Positions 1 through 6,206 of a DNA stretch of 6,206 nucleotides are shown one piece after another. Within the stretch, counting starts at the first letter, position 1, and every line of letters begins with the position of its first letter. The DNA comes from Mariprofundaceae bacterium (GTDB lineage Bacteria > Pseudomonadota > Zetaproteobacteria > Mariprofundales > Mariprofundaceae). The notes below the pieces were generated by a model. It was not told where the DNA came from. It was given only the letters and a program-made list of their open reading frames with translations, and did no database searches. The position numbers and the translations under genes are program-made. Location of the stretch: contig JAUZQT010000112.1 in assembly GCA_030950825.1 (NCBI GenBank), positions 1 to 6,206 of the forward strand. Reading direction: 5' to 3'.

Positions 1-138
1 CAGGCTTCTTTCAGATGTTTGGTCGCCCTTACACCCTTGCCGTCGGCTAGTACTTTTAAAAGTTATCAATTCAGATAACCTCCCAGAATATGTACAGAGG
101 ACTTTCACCTCATAAGATCATGCCCATGCTGGGCACAC
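1..138 (-). ncRNA. Group II intron, 5' end (domain I), running off the left edge
   Basis: Read on the minus strand from base 138, the sequence opens with GTGTGCCC and a GCCC/GGGC hairpin. A GAGG-TGAAAGT-CCTC hairpin follows (about 92-113), then a perfect GTTATC/GATAAC hairpin (62-79), then the blocks ACTAGCCGACGGCAAGGGTG and ATCTGAAAGAAGC. This order matches the conserved 5' end and domain I of bacterial group II introns, which are self-splicing and retrohoming ribozymes. The intron lies in the same orientation as the integrase it interrupts, so splicing could restore that message. The rest of the ribozyme, any reverse transcriptase/maturase and the 3' splice site are outside the window. The boundary at 138/139 is set by the GTGTG rule; a shift of two bases cannot be excluded because the junction reads TGTGTGTG. 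Motif recognition was from memory, without a covariance-model search. Confidence 0.85.
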
Positions 139-559
139 ACATGGAGATATGACCTATTGAAGGAAACACATGTATCTCAAATCTTCGTAAAATCGTGCTA
201 GCGTGTTTTTCAGACCATCTATCAATATGAGTACCATGCCACTGTCGAGCTACCACCTCAAATGTATTTATATGAGTTATACTCTTAGTGCTTTTGGCGT
301 TTGGATTAATACCCTTAGCTAAAAGCACTTTAACTTCAAGCAGCTTGGTTTTTGCTTGCTTCAGACTGACTTTTGGATATACCCCCAAAGAGGCTTCTTT
401 TCGCTTACTATCAAATCGATATGCATACTTCCAGTATTTACCACTTTTATTAACCAGTAAATAAAGCCCATCACCTACAGTGAATTTTACTTTGCTTTTT
501 CCCTCGGGGAGTTTTACTGCTTTTGCTTGAAGGTCTGTTGATATTGATTTCTTAACCAT
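139..559 (-). CDS. Tyrosine-recombinase integrase, 5' exon (interrupted by group II intron)
   Basis: This is the N-terminal part of a prophage/island integrase of the DUF4102 type, which catalyses site-specific integration and excision. The visible 140 codons hold the arm-type DNA-binding domain (about residues 5-92; motifs GDGLYLLV, YWKYAYRF and SLGVYPKVSLKQAK). The start of the core-binding domain follows (from TFEVVARQWH to FPSIGHISM). The catalytic domain with its R-H-R-Y residues is not in the window. Homology stops at base 139, where a group II intron begins in sense orientation; unspliced reading adds nine foreign residues and stops at 110-112. I chose the ATG at 557-559 over the in-frame TTG at 575-577 because it is preceded by an AAGGGTGGTG stretch that can act as a ribosome site. 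Its 5' end lies 183 bases from the 3' end of tRNA-Ser and it reads away from it, the usual layout for a tRNA-targeted element. It may be functional if the intron splices; exon 2 cannot be seen. Confidence 0.85.
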
Positions 560-578
560 AAACACCACCCTTTTCAAA

Positions 579-628
579 GGACGGGTTAAATAAACACAAG
601 CACCTTAATCCGTCTCATTAATCCGTCC
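579..628. repeat. Three copies of GACGGRTTAA upstream of the integrase
   Basis: Two direct copies of GACGGATTAA lie on the minus strand (605-614 and 618-627, 13-base period). A third, GACGGGTTAA, lies on the plus strand (580-589), facing them. All sit within 70 bases upstream of the integrase start. The inverted copy overlaps a possible -10-like TATTTA (587-592, minus strand). Their position suits integrase arm-type sites or an operator for an excisionase or repressor, but this is inference; no matching -35 box was found. Confidence 0.5.
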
Positions 629-683
629 AAAACACCGGGATAGTAGCGGACAATATAGGACGACGGAGGCACGTTAGCAAATG

Positions 684-718
684 ATAAAGCCTGCAGCTGC
701 AAGGCTTACAGGCTTTAT
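684..718. other. Palindrome between tRNA-Ser and integrase (possible terminator)
   Basis: A perfect 10-bp stem (ATAAAGCCTG at 684-693 against CAGGCTTTAT at 709-718) encloses a 15-base loop that contains CAGCTGC. It lies 24 bases beyond the tRNA 3' end and could end or process the tRNA transcript. There is no U-tract on either strand (minus: CATTTGC), so a rho-independent terminator is not well supported. It could equally be a recombination-related site of the integrated element. Confidence 0.4.
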
Positions 719-741
719 ATGGACAATACCGAACACTTAAC

Positions 742-829
742 TGGCGGAGAGAGAGGGATTCGAACCCTCGGTACATTGCTGTACACACGCTTTCAAAGCG
801 TGCTCGTTCGGCAGCTCTGACATCTCTCC
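742..829 (-). tRNA. tRNA-Ser (anticodon UGA)
   Basis: The gene is an 88-base class II tRNA with encoded CCA. The acceptor stem GGAGAGA/TCTCTCC is perfect, with discriminator G. The anticodon stem CACGC/GCGTG holds loop TTTGAAA, giving anticodon TGA, which reads UCA serine codons. A long variable arm (GTACA-GCAA-TGTAC) is the serine identity element, and the T arm is GAGGG-TTCGAAT-CCCTC. The D arm is unusual: aligned with common tRNA-Ser(UGA) sequences, position 18 reads T instead of G and the third D-stem pair is A-C, leaving two pairs. Its 3' end faces the integrase, so it is the probable attachment site of the left-hand element; the second att copy would be outside the window. It lies downstream of accA on the same strand but appears to have its own promoter. 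Confidence 0.93.
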
Positions 830-859
830 AAACTGCGCCTCAAGCCCTGTGGGCGGCGA

Positions 860-887
860 AGCATACGCACGCCTTGTAAAACAACAA
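860..887 (-). promoter_or_regulatory. Candidate sigma-70 promoter for tRNA-Ser
   Basis: On the minus strand TTGTTG (882-887) and TATGCT (860-865) are separated by 16 bases. A GC-rich stretch (CGCCGCCC) follows where transcription would start, about 24 bases before the mature tRNA. A GC-rich discriminator is typical of stringently controlled stable-RNA promoters. The boxes match consensus only partly, so this is a proposal. Confidence 0.4.
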
Positions 888-966
888 GTGCAATAACTCA
901 GAAAAACCAACCACCACTCATGCGTTTTGCGATTGGCTCAGTAGAAACAGTTTTTTAAAACGCCCA

Positions 967-1926
967 TTACTCCTCTAAAAATATACCCAAATCACGCAAA
1001 CGTTTTTCTCGTTGCTGTAACAATTCACTCAAAGGAAGAGCCATAAGCTCATTTAATGCCGTATCCAGCACCTTTGACATCATTGAGGCCGCCTCTTCTA
1101 AATTTCGATGCGCGCCATCTTTGGGTTCTGGAATGATACCATCAATGAGACCTAAAGCTTGCAAGTCGGTTACGGTTGGCTTTAATGCCTCTGCTGCTTT
1201 ATCGGCAAAGGCTCGATCCCGCCATAAAATAGCTGCACAACCCTCTGGTGAAATCACGGAATATGTCGAAAGTTGTTGCATATACAGACGATCTCCAACA
1301 CCAATTGCCAAAGCACCGCCTGAGCCACCTTCGCCAATAACGGTACAAATAATAGGCACTTTCAATACCGCCAGCGCCATCAAATTGCGTGCAATAGCTT
1401 CACTTTGGCCGCGCTCCTCAGCATCAATGCCAGGCCATGCGCCTGCAGTATCGATAAATGTCATAACAGGCATATCAAAGCGCTCCGCTAAATGAAACAA
1501 ACGCAACGCTTTACGATAACCTTCTGGTCTTGCCATGCCAAAATTGCGCTTAATCTTTTCTTTGGTATCACGCCCCTTTTGATGCCCTACAATCATTACA
1601 GAATATGCGCCAAAACGGGCAATACCGCCAACAATCGCAGCGTCATCGGCAAAGGCACGATCCCCATGTAGCTCTTTGAAATCATCAAAAATCAACGGCA
1701 CATAGTCCAAAAAATTGGGTCTGTCTGGATGACGCGATAATTGCGCCATTTGCCCGCGCGTTGCCTTGCCATAGGTATTTTCAATCAACTGACCGCGTTT
1801 TTTGCTAAGTCGCTCCACTTCTTCTGCAATATCAACATCAGATGTACTGTTCATGCGTGATAATTCATCAATTTTGGCACTCATCTCAGCGATGGGTCGC
1901 TCAAACTCAAGATAACTGTGAGCCAT
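967..1926 (-). CDS. accA: Acetyl-CoA carboxylase carboxyltransferase subunit alpha
   Basis: This is the alpha subunit of the carboxyltransferase half-reaction. With AccD it forms an alpha2-beta2 enzyme that moves the carboxyl group from biotin on AccB to acetyl-CoA, giving malonyl-CoA for fatty acid synthesis in the cytoplasm. The 319 residues equal the E. coli length. The N-terminal signature is YLEFERPIAEM. The crotonase-fold core carries GHQKGRDTKEKIKRNFGM (124-141), FIDTAGAWPG (157-166) and the glycine-rich GEGGSGGALAIGVGD (198-212) that shapes the oxyanion hole; STYSVISPEGCAAILW follows. Relative to E. coli FIDTPGAYPG, two residues differ (A, W). I chose the ATG at 1924-1926 because AAGGAG (1933-1938) sits six bases upstream and the homology begins there; the ATG at 1956 would add ten residues without family support. 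It starts 36 bases after the dnaE stop, so co-transcription is likely. No clear terminator was found between its stop and the tRNA. Confidence 0.97.
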   Translation of the reverse strand: MAHSYLEFERPIAEMSAKIDELSRMNSTSDVDIAEEVERLSKKRGQLIENTYGKATRGQMAQLSRHPDRPNFLDYVPLIFDDFKELHGDRAFADDAAIVGGIARFGAYSVMIVGHQKGRDTKEKIKRNFGMARPEGYRKALRLFHLAERFDMPVMTFIDTAGAWPGIDAEERGQSEAIARNLMALAVLKVPIICTVIGEGGSGGALAIGVGDRLYMQQLSTYSVISPEGCAAILWRDRAFADKAAEALKPTVTDLQALGLIDGIIPEPKDGAHRNLEEAASMMSKVLDTALNELMALPLSELLQQREKRLRDLGIFLEE

Positions 1927-1962
1927 GACTCTCTCCTTAGGAACGTGCACTATCAAGCAAGG

Positions 1963-4900
1963 CTATGCCGACTTTTTACGAAATGTTCTATTTTCCACAC
2001 GCTCAGGCTTCCAAGTCGCACATTGTATCGAAATTGCATCCGCACCAAAACATTCATGGAGCGTGCGCCGTGCTGTATTGGTCCATAAAGGTGCAGGCAA
2101 ACCCGATTCAAGCCGCGCTATACTGCCATTTGCCAAGCCTACTTGAAACTGCCACTGCACATTGTGATTGCATGGCTCTTTCAAACTCTGCGATAATGTC
2201 TTTAATGTTTGAATGCTTTCAGCATGAATATCATTGCCCGCAATGGTCACCGTAATACGCTGAGCCAATTCAGGCAATACTTTATCAAGTGGAATAAGCG
2301 CCTCGGCAATCAATGTCGGCTCATCTTTAGAGGCATCCACTTTGGCTGCCAATAACAAAGGCACATCTTCCTGCAGTATATCACGACACAGTCCATACAG
2401 TTGTGCAAAAATCACCATCTCAGCTCGTCCATGCAAGTCTTCGAGTTGCACAAATGCCATCGTACCCCGTGATGCTCGGTATTCCCGTATCGCCGACACA
2501 AAAATTGGGATCACTACCCTCGCTTCATCCAAGCATGTTGATAGTTGACCAAGGTGCATATCCGCCAGCCCAGAAACTTGATGTAAATAACTTTGTAAAG
2601 GGTGACCACTTAAATAAAAACCCAGCACCTCTCGCTCGGATTGCAAACATTCACGCTCATCCCATGGCTCCAACCACGGAAACAAATCCTTACCATCTGC
2701 AGAGACCTCTGCAACGCCAAACAGACCAACTTGATTGGCCAAACGATCATGCCTGCGTCGCGAGGCTTCATCCAATGCTGCAGCCACCCCCGTCAAACCT
2801 GAATGCATATGTGGAATCATAGCATTCATCGCCCCTGCTTTGATCAACGCTTCGCACAATCGCTTATTGAGTGTCTTGGCAGGTAGGCGCATCACCATCT
2901 CATCAAAAGAAGTAAATATATCGTCCTTTTTCCTTGTTTCGACCAAGCATCGAATCGCCGCTTCACCCACCCCTTTAATCGCTCCCATACCAAAACGAAT
3001 GGCCTCGCCTTCTGGTATAAACTCCCAATCCGAAGCATTCACATCTGGTGGTAACATCGTTAATCCCATCTCAACACAATCAGCAACCAACACTGCTATT
3101 TTATCAGTATTGCCCATATCACATGATAAGGTCGCTGCCATAAATGCCTGCGGAAAGTGTGCCTTTAAATAGGCTGTTTGGTAACAAATAAGTGCGTAAG
3201 CCGCTGAATGCGATTTGTTAAAGCCATAGCCTGCAAATTTTTCCATCAAATCAAACACATGCTCGGCTTTATCGGCTGGAACCCCCTGCTTTTCAGAGCC
3301 TTCCATGAAAATCTTACGCTGAATCGCCATTTCTTCAGGTTTTTTCTTGCCCATTGCACGGCGTAACATATCCGCTTGCCCCAAGCTATAGCCCCCCAAC
3401 ACCTGGGCGATTTGCATCACCTGCTCTTGATACAAAATAACACCATTGGTTTCTTGGAGAATGGGTTTTAATTGTGGTAACGGATAAACAATTTCCTGAC
3501 GCCCATGCTTACACTCAACATAAGTTCCCACCATACCTGATTCCATCGGCCCAGGGCGGTACAAGGCTACCAGTGCAATAATATCTTCAAAACAATCAGG
3601 TTTGAGTTCAGTAAGCAGCTCGCGCATGCCTTGCGACTCCACCTGAAACACGGCTTTGGTTTGACCGCGCTGCATCAATTGAAAAGTTACTTCGTCATGC
3701 ATGGGGATCGCTGTAATATCGAAGCTTTCATCGCCCTTTTGTTGGCGCACCAAACGACAAGCCAAGTGAATCACAGTCAGTGTTTTAAGGCCAAGAAAAT
3801 CAAATTTAATCAAACCCATTTTTTCGGAATTGCCCATATCCCACTGCACTACTTTGGACTCTGCGCCCGTCACCTTGAATAATGGTGCATTCTCCACCAA
3901 GGCTTCCCTACCAATCACCACACCCGCTGCATGGGTTCCTGCATTGCGATGTTTACCTTCCAATTTACGAGCCAAATCAAATAAACGTGCAACTTCATCA
4001 TCTTCATCAATCAATTTTGCCAAGCGCTCTTCCATCTGTACGGCTTTATCCAGCGTCATTTTCAACGCGTCGGGAATCAATTTGGCAATCAGATTAACCT
4101 TGGCCAAATCCATCGCCAATACACGCCCTACATCACGCACCACTGCTTTCGCCTTCATGGCACCAAAAGTAATAATCTGGGACACCTTCTCCTCACCATA
4201 CTTTTGGGTGACATAACGAATCGCTTCTTCGCGTCGAGACATGCAAAAATCAATATCAAAATCTGGCATGGAGACACGCTCAGGATTGAGGAATCGCTCA
4301 AAAAGAAGACCGTATTTAATTGGATCAAGATCGGTGATCAACATGCTGTATGCCACCAAGGATCCAGCTCCCGAGCCCCGCCCAGGTCCCACTGGTATTT
4401 CCTGATCTTTCGACCATTGGATAAAATCCGCAACAATCAAAAAATAGCCAGGAAAACCCATCTGATTGATTATATCCAACTCAAATTTTAATCGCGCTTC
4501 ATATTTCTCACGATCAGCATCAGGCTTCCCAGCTAAGATCGTAGGCCAACGTGCGTCCAGTCCATTAGTCGCTTGCTGGCACATATAATCCGCCAAATTC
4601 ATAGCATCGGGTGTTTGAAAATCAGGCAGTTTGTATTGCCCAAATTGCAAATCCACATTGCAACGCTTGGCAATATGCAGACTATTACTGATTGCCTCTG
4701 GCACATCCGCAAATAAATGAGCCATCTCATCATAGGATTTCATATAACATTCTTGACTGAAGCTGTGTTCTACATCATCCAAGGTTCGATTATCGCGCAG
4801 CGCCAGCATGGCTTCGAATGCCTCAAAATCATCGCGTTGAATAAAGTGACTATTATTGCTTGCCAGCAAAGGAATATCGAGCGCATAAGCCAATGCCATC

Positions 4901-5502
4901 AATTTTTCATTGAGCGCGCGCTGTTCAGAAGAACCATGATCCTGCAACTCAATAAAAAAGCAGTCAGACTCCCCACTTTCTTGGTTGAAAATTTCTTTGT
5001 ATTCCAATGCAATAACACGCGCACCATCATCATCACCTTGTTGCAAGAGGCGTTCAATCTCACCTTGCTTGCCACTGGATAATGCAATCAGTCCAGCACC
5101 GTATTTGCGCAGTAATGCCCTATCAATACGTGGCTTATAATAAAACCCTTCCAAGTAACCAATGGAAACTAGTTTCAGTAGATTCTTCCAGCCTTCATTG
5201 TTGCGTGCCAACAAAACAATCTGTGCATAACGCGGCCCACGAGGCCCTTCAGACACCTTTTTTTTGTGATTGTCACAAACAAACAACTCACAACCCATAA
5301 TCGGTTTTACACCAGCATCCAAGGCCTGCGAATAAAACTCAATCGCGCCAAATAGATTGCCATAATCTGTTAAACCCACGGCTGGCTGCCCCTGTTCAAC
5401 GGCCTTGTGGATAATCTCCTTTACATTGCTCATGCCAGATAGCAATGAAAAGTCGGAGTGGTTATGTAAATGAACAAAGGGTGTAAAAGTTGAAAAAGAC
5501 AT
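1963..5502 (-). CDS. dnaE: DNA polymerase III subunit alpha
   Basis: This is the catalytic subunit of the chromosomal replicase. Its 1179 residues compare with 1160 in E. coli DnaE. Domains in order are: PHP (about 9-280, starting HLHNHSDFSLL); the C-family polymerase palm with GPGRGSGAGSLVAYS (382-396) and PDFDIDF, giving catalytic Asp416 and Asp418; the third Asp578 in KFDFLGL; fingers with YQEQVMQIAQ (701-710) and GYGFNKSHSAAYA (768-780); a helix-hairpin-helix region (about 831-866); the clamp-binding motif QVGLF (924-928); and an OB fold (about 998-1075) followed by the C-terminal tau-interacting region. In the PHP domain several metal-ligand positions are altered (for example TDYGN instead of TDHGN), so proofreading is probably left to a separate epsilon subunit. 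The ATG at 5500-5502 fits the family N-terminus, but no good Shine-Dalgarno precedes it. A palindromic element ends 13 bases upstream, so the native promoter has been displaced or never lay close by. accA follows. Confidence 0.98.
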   Translation of the reverse strand: MSFSTFTPFVHLHNHSDFSLLSGMSNVKEIIHKAVEQGQPAVGLTDYGNLFGAIEFYSQALDAGVKPIMGCELFVCDNHKKKVSEGPRGPRYAQIVLLARNNEGWKNLLKLVSIGYLEGFYYKPRIDRALLRKYGAGLIALSSGKQGEIERLLQQGDDDGARVIALEYKEIFNQESGESDCFFIELQDHGSSEQRALNEKLMALAYALDIPLLASNNSHFIQRDDFEAFEAMLALRDNRTLDDVEHSFSQECYMKSYDEMAHLFADVPEAISNSLHIAKRCNVDLQFGQYKLPDFQTPDAMNLADYMCQQATNGLDARWPTILAGKPDADREKYEARLKFELDIINQMGFPGYFLIVADFIQWSKDQEIPVGPGRGSGAGSLVAYSMLITDLDPIKYGLLFERFLNPERVSMPDFDIDFCMSRREEAIRYVTQKYGEEKVSQIITFGAMKAKAVVRDVGRVLAMDLAKVNLIAKLIPDALKMTLDKAVQMEERLAKLIDEDDEVARLFDLARKLEGKHRNAGTHAAGVVIGREALVENAPLFKVTGAESKVVQWDMGNSEKMGLIKFDFLGLKTLTVIHLACRLVRQQKGDESFDITAIPMHDEVTFQLMQRGQTKAVFQVESQGMRELLTELKPDCFEDIIALVALYRPGPMESGMVGTYVECKHGRQEIVYPLPQLKPILQETNGVILYQEQVMQIAQVLGGYSLGQADMLRRAMGKKKPEEMAIQRKIFMEGSEKQGVPADKAEHVFDLMEKFAGYGFNKSHSAAYALICYQTAYLKAHFPQAFMAATLSCDMGNTDKIAVLVADCVEMGLTMLPPDVNASDWEFIPEGEAIRFGMGAIKGVGEAAIRCLVETRKKDDIFTSFDEMVMRLPAKTLNKRLCEALIKAGAMNAMIPHMHSGLTGVAAALDEASRRRHDRLANQVGLFGVAEVSADGKDLFPWLEPWDERECLQSEREVLGFYLSGHPLQSYLHQVSGLADMHLGQLSTCLDEARVVIPIFVSAIREYRASRGTMAFVQLEDLHGRAEMVIFAQLYGLCRDILQEDVPLLLAAKVDASKDEPTLIAEALIPLDKVLPELAQRITVTIAGNDIHAESIQTLKTLSQSLKEPCNHNVQWQFQVGLANGSIARLESGLPAPLWTNTARRTLHECFGADAISIQCATWKPERVENRTFRKKSA

Positions 5503-5515
5503 GGCTCAAGACTAG

Positions 5516-5674
5516 GAGCCTGTCCGAGAATAGAAAGACCTACTGCGAAACCCCCATTTCGGCCATGATTTCCGTCTATTTTCGTTAAATAGAGCCTGCT
5601 AGTCGTCTAAAATAGCCGAAAATCATGACTCAAAATGGAATTTCCTCACTATGGTCTCTATTCTCGACAGGGTC
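5516..5674. mobile_element. MITE-like imperfect palindrome next to dnaE
   Basis: The ends are inverted copies: GAGCCTGTCCGAGAATAG runs inward from 5516, and its mirror, CTATTCTCGACAGGGTC, ends at 5674. The similarity continues through almost the whole element. Arm 5516-5582 aligns with the reverse complement of 5609-5674 at about 53 of 69 columns by hand, leaving a 26-base centre (5583-5608). It has no coding capacity of its own. Termini plus a foldback body fit a miniature inverted-repeat element moved in trans, but no target-site duplication is evident. Transposase homology on the right stops at its edge, so it may have inserted into, or formed from, the end of the neighbouring IS. An alternative is a large hairpin made by two head-to-head IS ends. 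The family is not recognised. Confidence 0.65.
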
Positions 5675-6000
5675 ATAAGCATGATTCGCCAAGCAATGAC
5701 CATCTTGATTGCAATACCCCGTTTTAGTCGATCAATGGTTCGATGGGCGATTTCTTCTACATTGCAACCGCTTTTTAAGGTTCGATGCCAATCTTCAATG
5801 CGCCAACGGAGCCTATACCAACGCACACATTCAATGGCATCTTCCAATTAGTTGATTGACAGGGTAGTAAGCAAAAACCACTCAACTGGCTTCTGTCCTT
5901 CTGGTGGATATTCTTCGTGAATATGTACGATCGAAAGCGGTATGGGCTGTTTGTCTTTATGTTCTTGTGTGATCGGAGCATGCAGTTGAATTTGCCGACT
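5623..6000 (-). pseudogene. IS4-family (Tn5-type) transposase, C-terminal remnant
   Basis: DDE transposases cut and paste insertion sequences. The remnant begins near QLHAPITQEHKDKQ and continues through VHIHEEYPPEGQKPVEWFLL. After an in-frame TAA at 5848-5850, it resumes as LEDAIECVRWYRLRWRIEDW with the IS4 YREK signature (Y, R, E and K spaced as Y-x2-R-x3-E-x6-K) that contains the catalytic glutamate. The stop could come from a single CAA-to-TAA change (inference). Family homology fades after IAWRIMLMTL; the last residues (SRIETIVRKF and on to the TGA at 5623-5625) are read from the right arm of the palindromic element, so the natural C-terminus is gone. The DNA-binding N-terminus and the two catalytic aspartates are absent. 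It cannot encode an active enzyme. It lies just upstream of dnaE on the same strand. Confidence 0.85.
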
Positions 6001-6060
6001 TCACCAAACGATTACTAACCTGAATAATTCATAAATCGTTGTGATTATTGCGAAGAACCT

Positions 6061-6206
6061 TTATTTGCAACGATTTTTTTGTCGGAGTGCCGTACCAATG
6101 GATACTTCGTATACCACGCCTGTATGTCGTTCCGTATCAACAAAACTTTCCACAAGCCAAGGCTGATAGTGATAAACAGCCTCAAAGTCATCAGCAATTC
6201 GACGCA
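6061..6206 (-). pseudogene. DUF4338 (DruA-like) domain remnant of the same IS gene
   Basis: From the right edge the minus strand reads RRIADDFEAVYHYQPWLVES, then FVDTERHTG, before a TAA at 6061-6063. This resembles the DUF4338 domain, which occurs as DruA in the Druantia anti-phage system and also fused in front of IS4-type transposases in some insertion sequences. It shares its frame with the transposase remnant that follows, supporting one fused ancestral gene with an internal deletion of most of the transposase. Downstream of HTG the match worsens; a PTKKS stretch in another frame (near 6071-6091, beside a run of seven A on the coding strand) suggests a frameshift. A further in-frame stop lies at 6001-6003. 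The start of the domain is outside the window. I regard it as IS debris, not a defence gene. Confidence 0.6.

Noticed and set aside
560..577. TTG start extending the integrase by six residues
   Set aside because: The ATG at 557-559 has a better ribosome-site-like stretch and fits the family N-terminus.
830..966. Terminator after accA
   Set aside because: Only a 5-bp CTTGT/ACAAG stem without a U-tract was seen; it overlaps the candidate tRNA promoter.
1927..1956. Upstream ATG adding ten residues to AccA
   Set aside because: It would cover the AAGGAG site, and the added residues have no family similarity.
4899..5087. Minus-strand 62-codon frame inside dnaE
   Set aside because: It overlaps the PHP domain in another frame and has no similarity to any family I know.
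1121..5300. Many plus-strand open frames of 66-145 codons opposite accA and dnaE
   Set aside because: They are antisense shadows of two strongly conserved genes, with no recognisable domains or start signals.
5775..5981. 68-codon minus-strand frame in the IS relic
   Set aside because: It is the shifted frame of the transposase remnant; the correct frame gives the clear IS4 match.
6074..6080. Seven-A run as a programmed frameshift site in the transposase gene
   Set aside because: Stops follow in all frames and most of the transposase is missing, so recoding could not yield a product; simple decay explains it.
6061..6206. A Druantia anti-phage system
   Set aside because: Only a broken DUF4338 piece is present, in frame with transposase debris; no DruB-E or helicase gene is in the window.
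1..6206. CRISPR array, riboswitch or replication origin
   Set aside because: No regularly spaced repeats, no recognisable aptamer and no DnaA-box cluster or iteron set were seen.

Overview
This window comes from a proteobacterial-type chromosome of moderate-to-low GC. Its core is a housekeeping block on the minus strand. dnaE (DNA polymerase III alpha) is followed 36 bases later by accA (acetyl-CoA carboxylase carboxyltransferase alpha), and then by a tRNA-Ser(UGA) gene. dnaE-accA is a familiar proteobacterial gene order. The alpha subunit has an HxH-type PHP start and differs from the enterobacterial sequence, so I would not place it in the Enterobacteria. The class is uncertain and no species is claimed.

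Left flank (1-741): an integrative element has used the tRNA-Ser 3' end as its docking site. A tyrosine-recombinase integrase starts 183 bases past the tRNA and reads away from it. After 140 codons the reading frame runs into a sequence with the hallmarks of a group II intron 5' end (GTGTG start, then domain I motifs). The intron is in the sense orientation and runs off the window, so the integrase is interrupted by a retroelement rather than simply truncated. Short GACGGRTTAA repeats and a 10-bp-stem palindrome lie between the tRNA and the integrase.

Centre (742-5502): tRNA-Ser(UGA) with an odd D arm, accA (319 residues, the same length as E. coli AccA) and dnaE (1179 residues). Both proteins look intact. 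The two genes are closely spaced and probably co-transcribed, linking replication and fatty acid synthesis as in other proteobacteria.

Right flank (5503-6206): a decayed insertion sequence and a foldback element lie directly upstream of dnaE. The IS relic carries a DUF4338 (DruA-like) fragment and the C-terminal part of an IS4/Tn5-type transposase with its YREK signature. Both are in one frame, broken by three stops, with the middle of the transposase missing. Between this relic and the dnaE start codon lies a 159-base imperfect palindrome that resembles a MITE. All six transition differences between its arms would form G-U pairs in the dnaE-sense RNA. It lies 13 bases from the dnaE ATG, so any dnaE promoter must be inside or beyond it.

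I see no complete new defence or metabolic system. The most interesting points are the intron-split integrase and the palindromic element fused to the front of dnaE.
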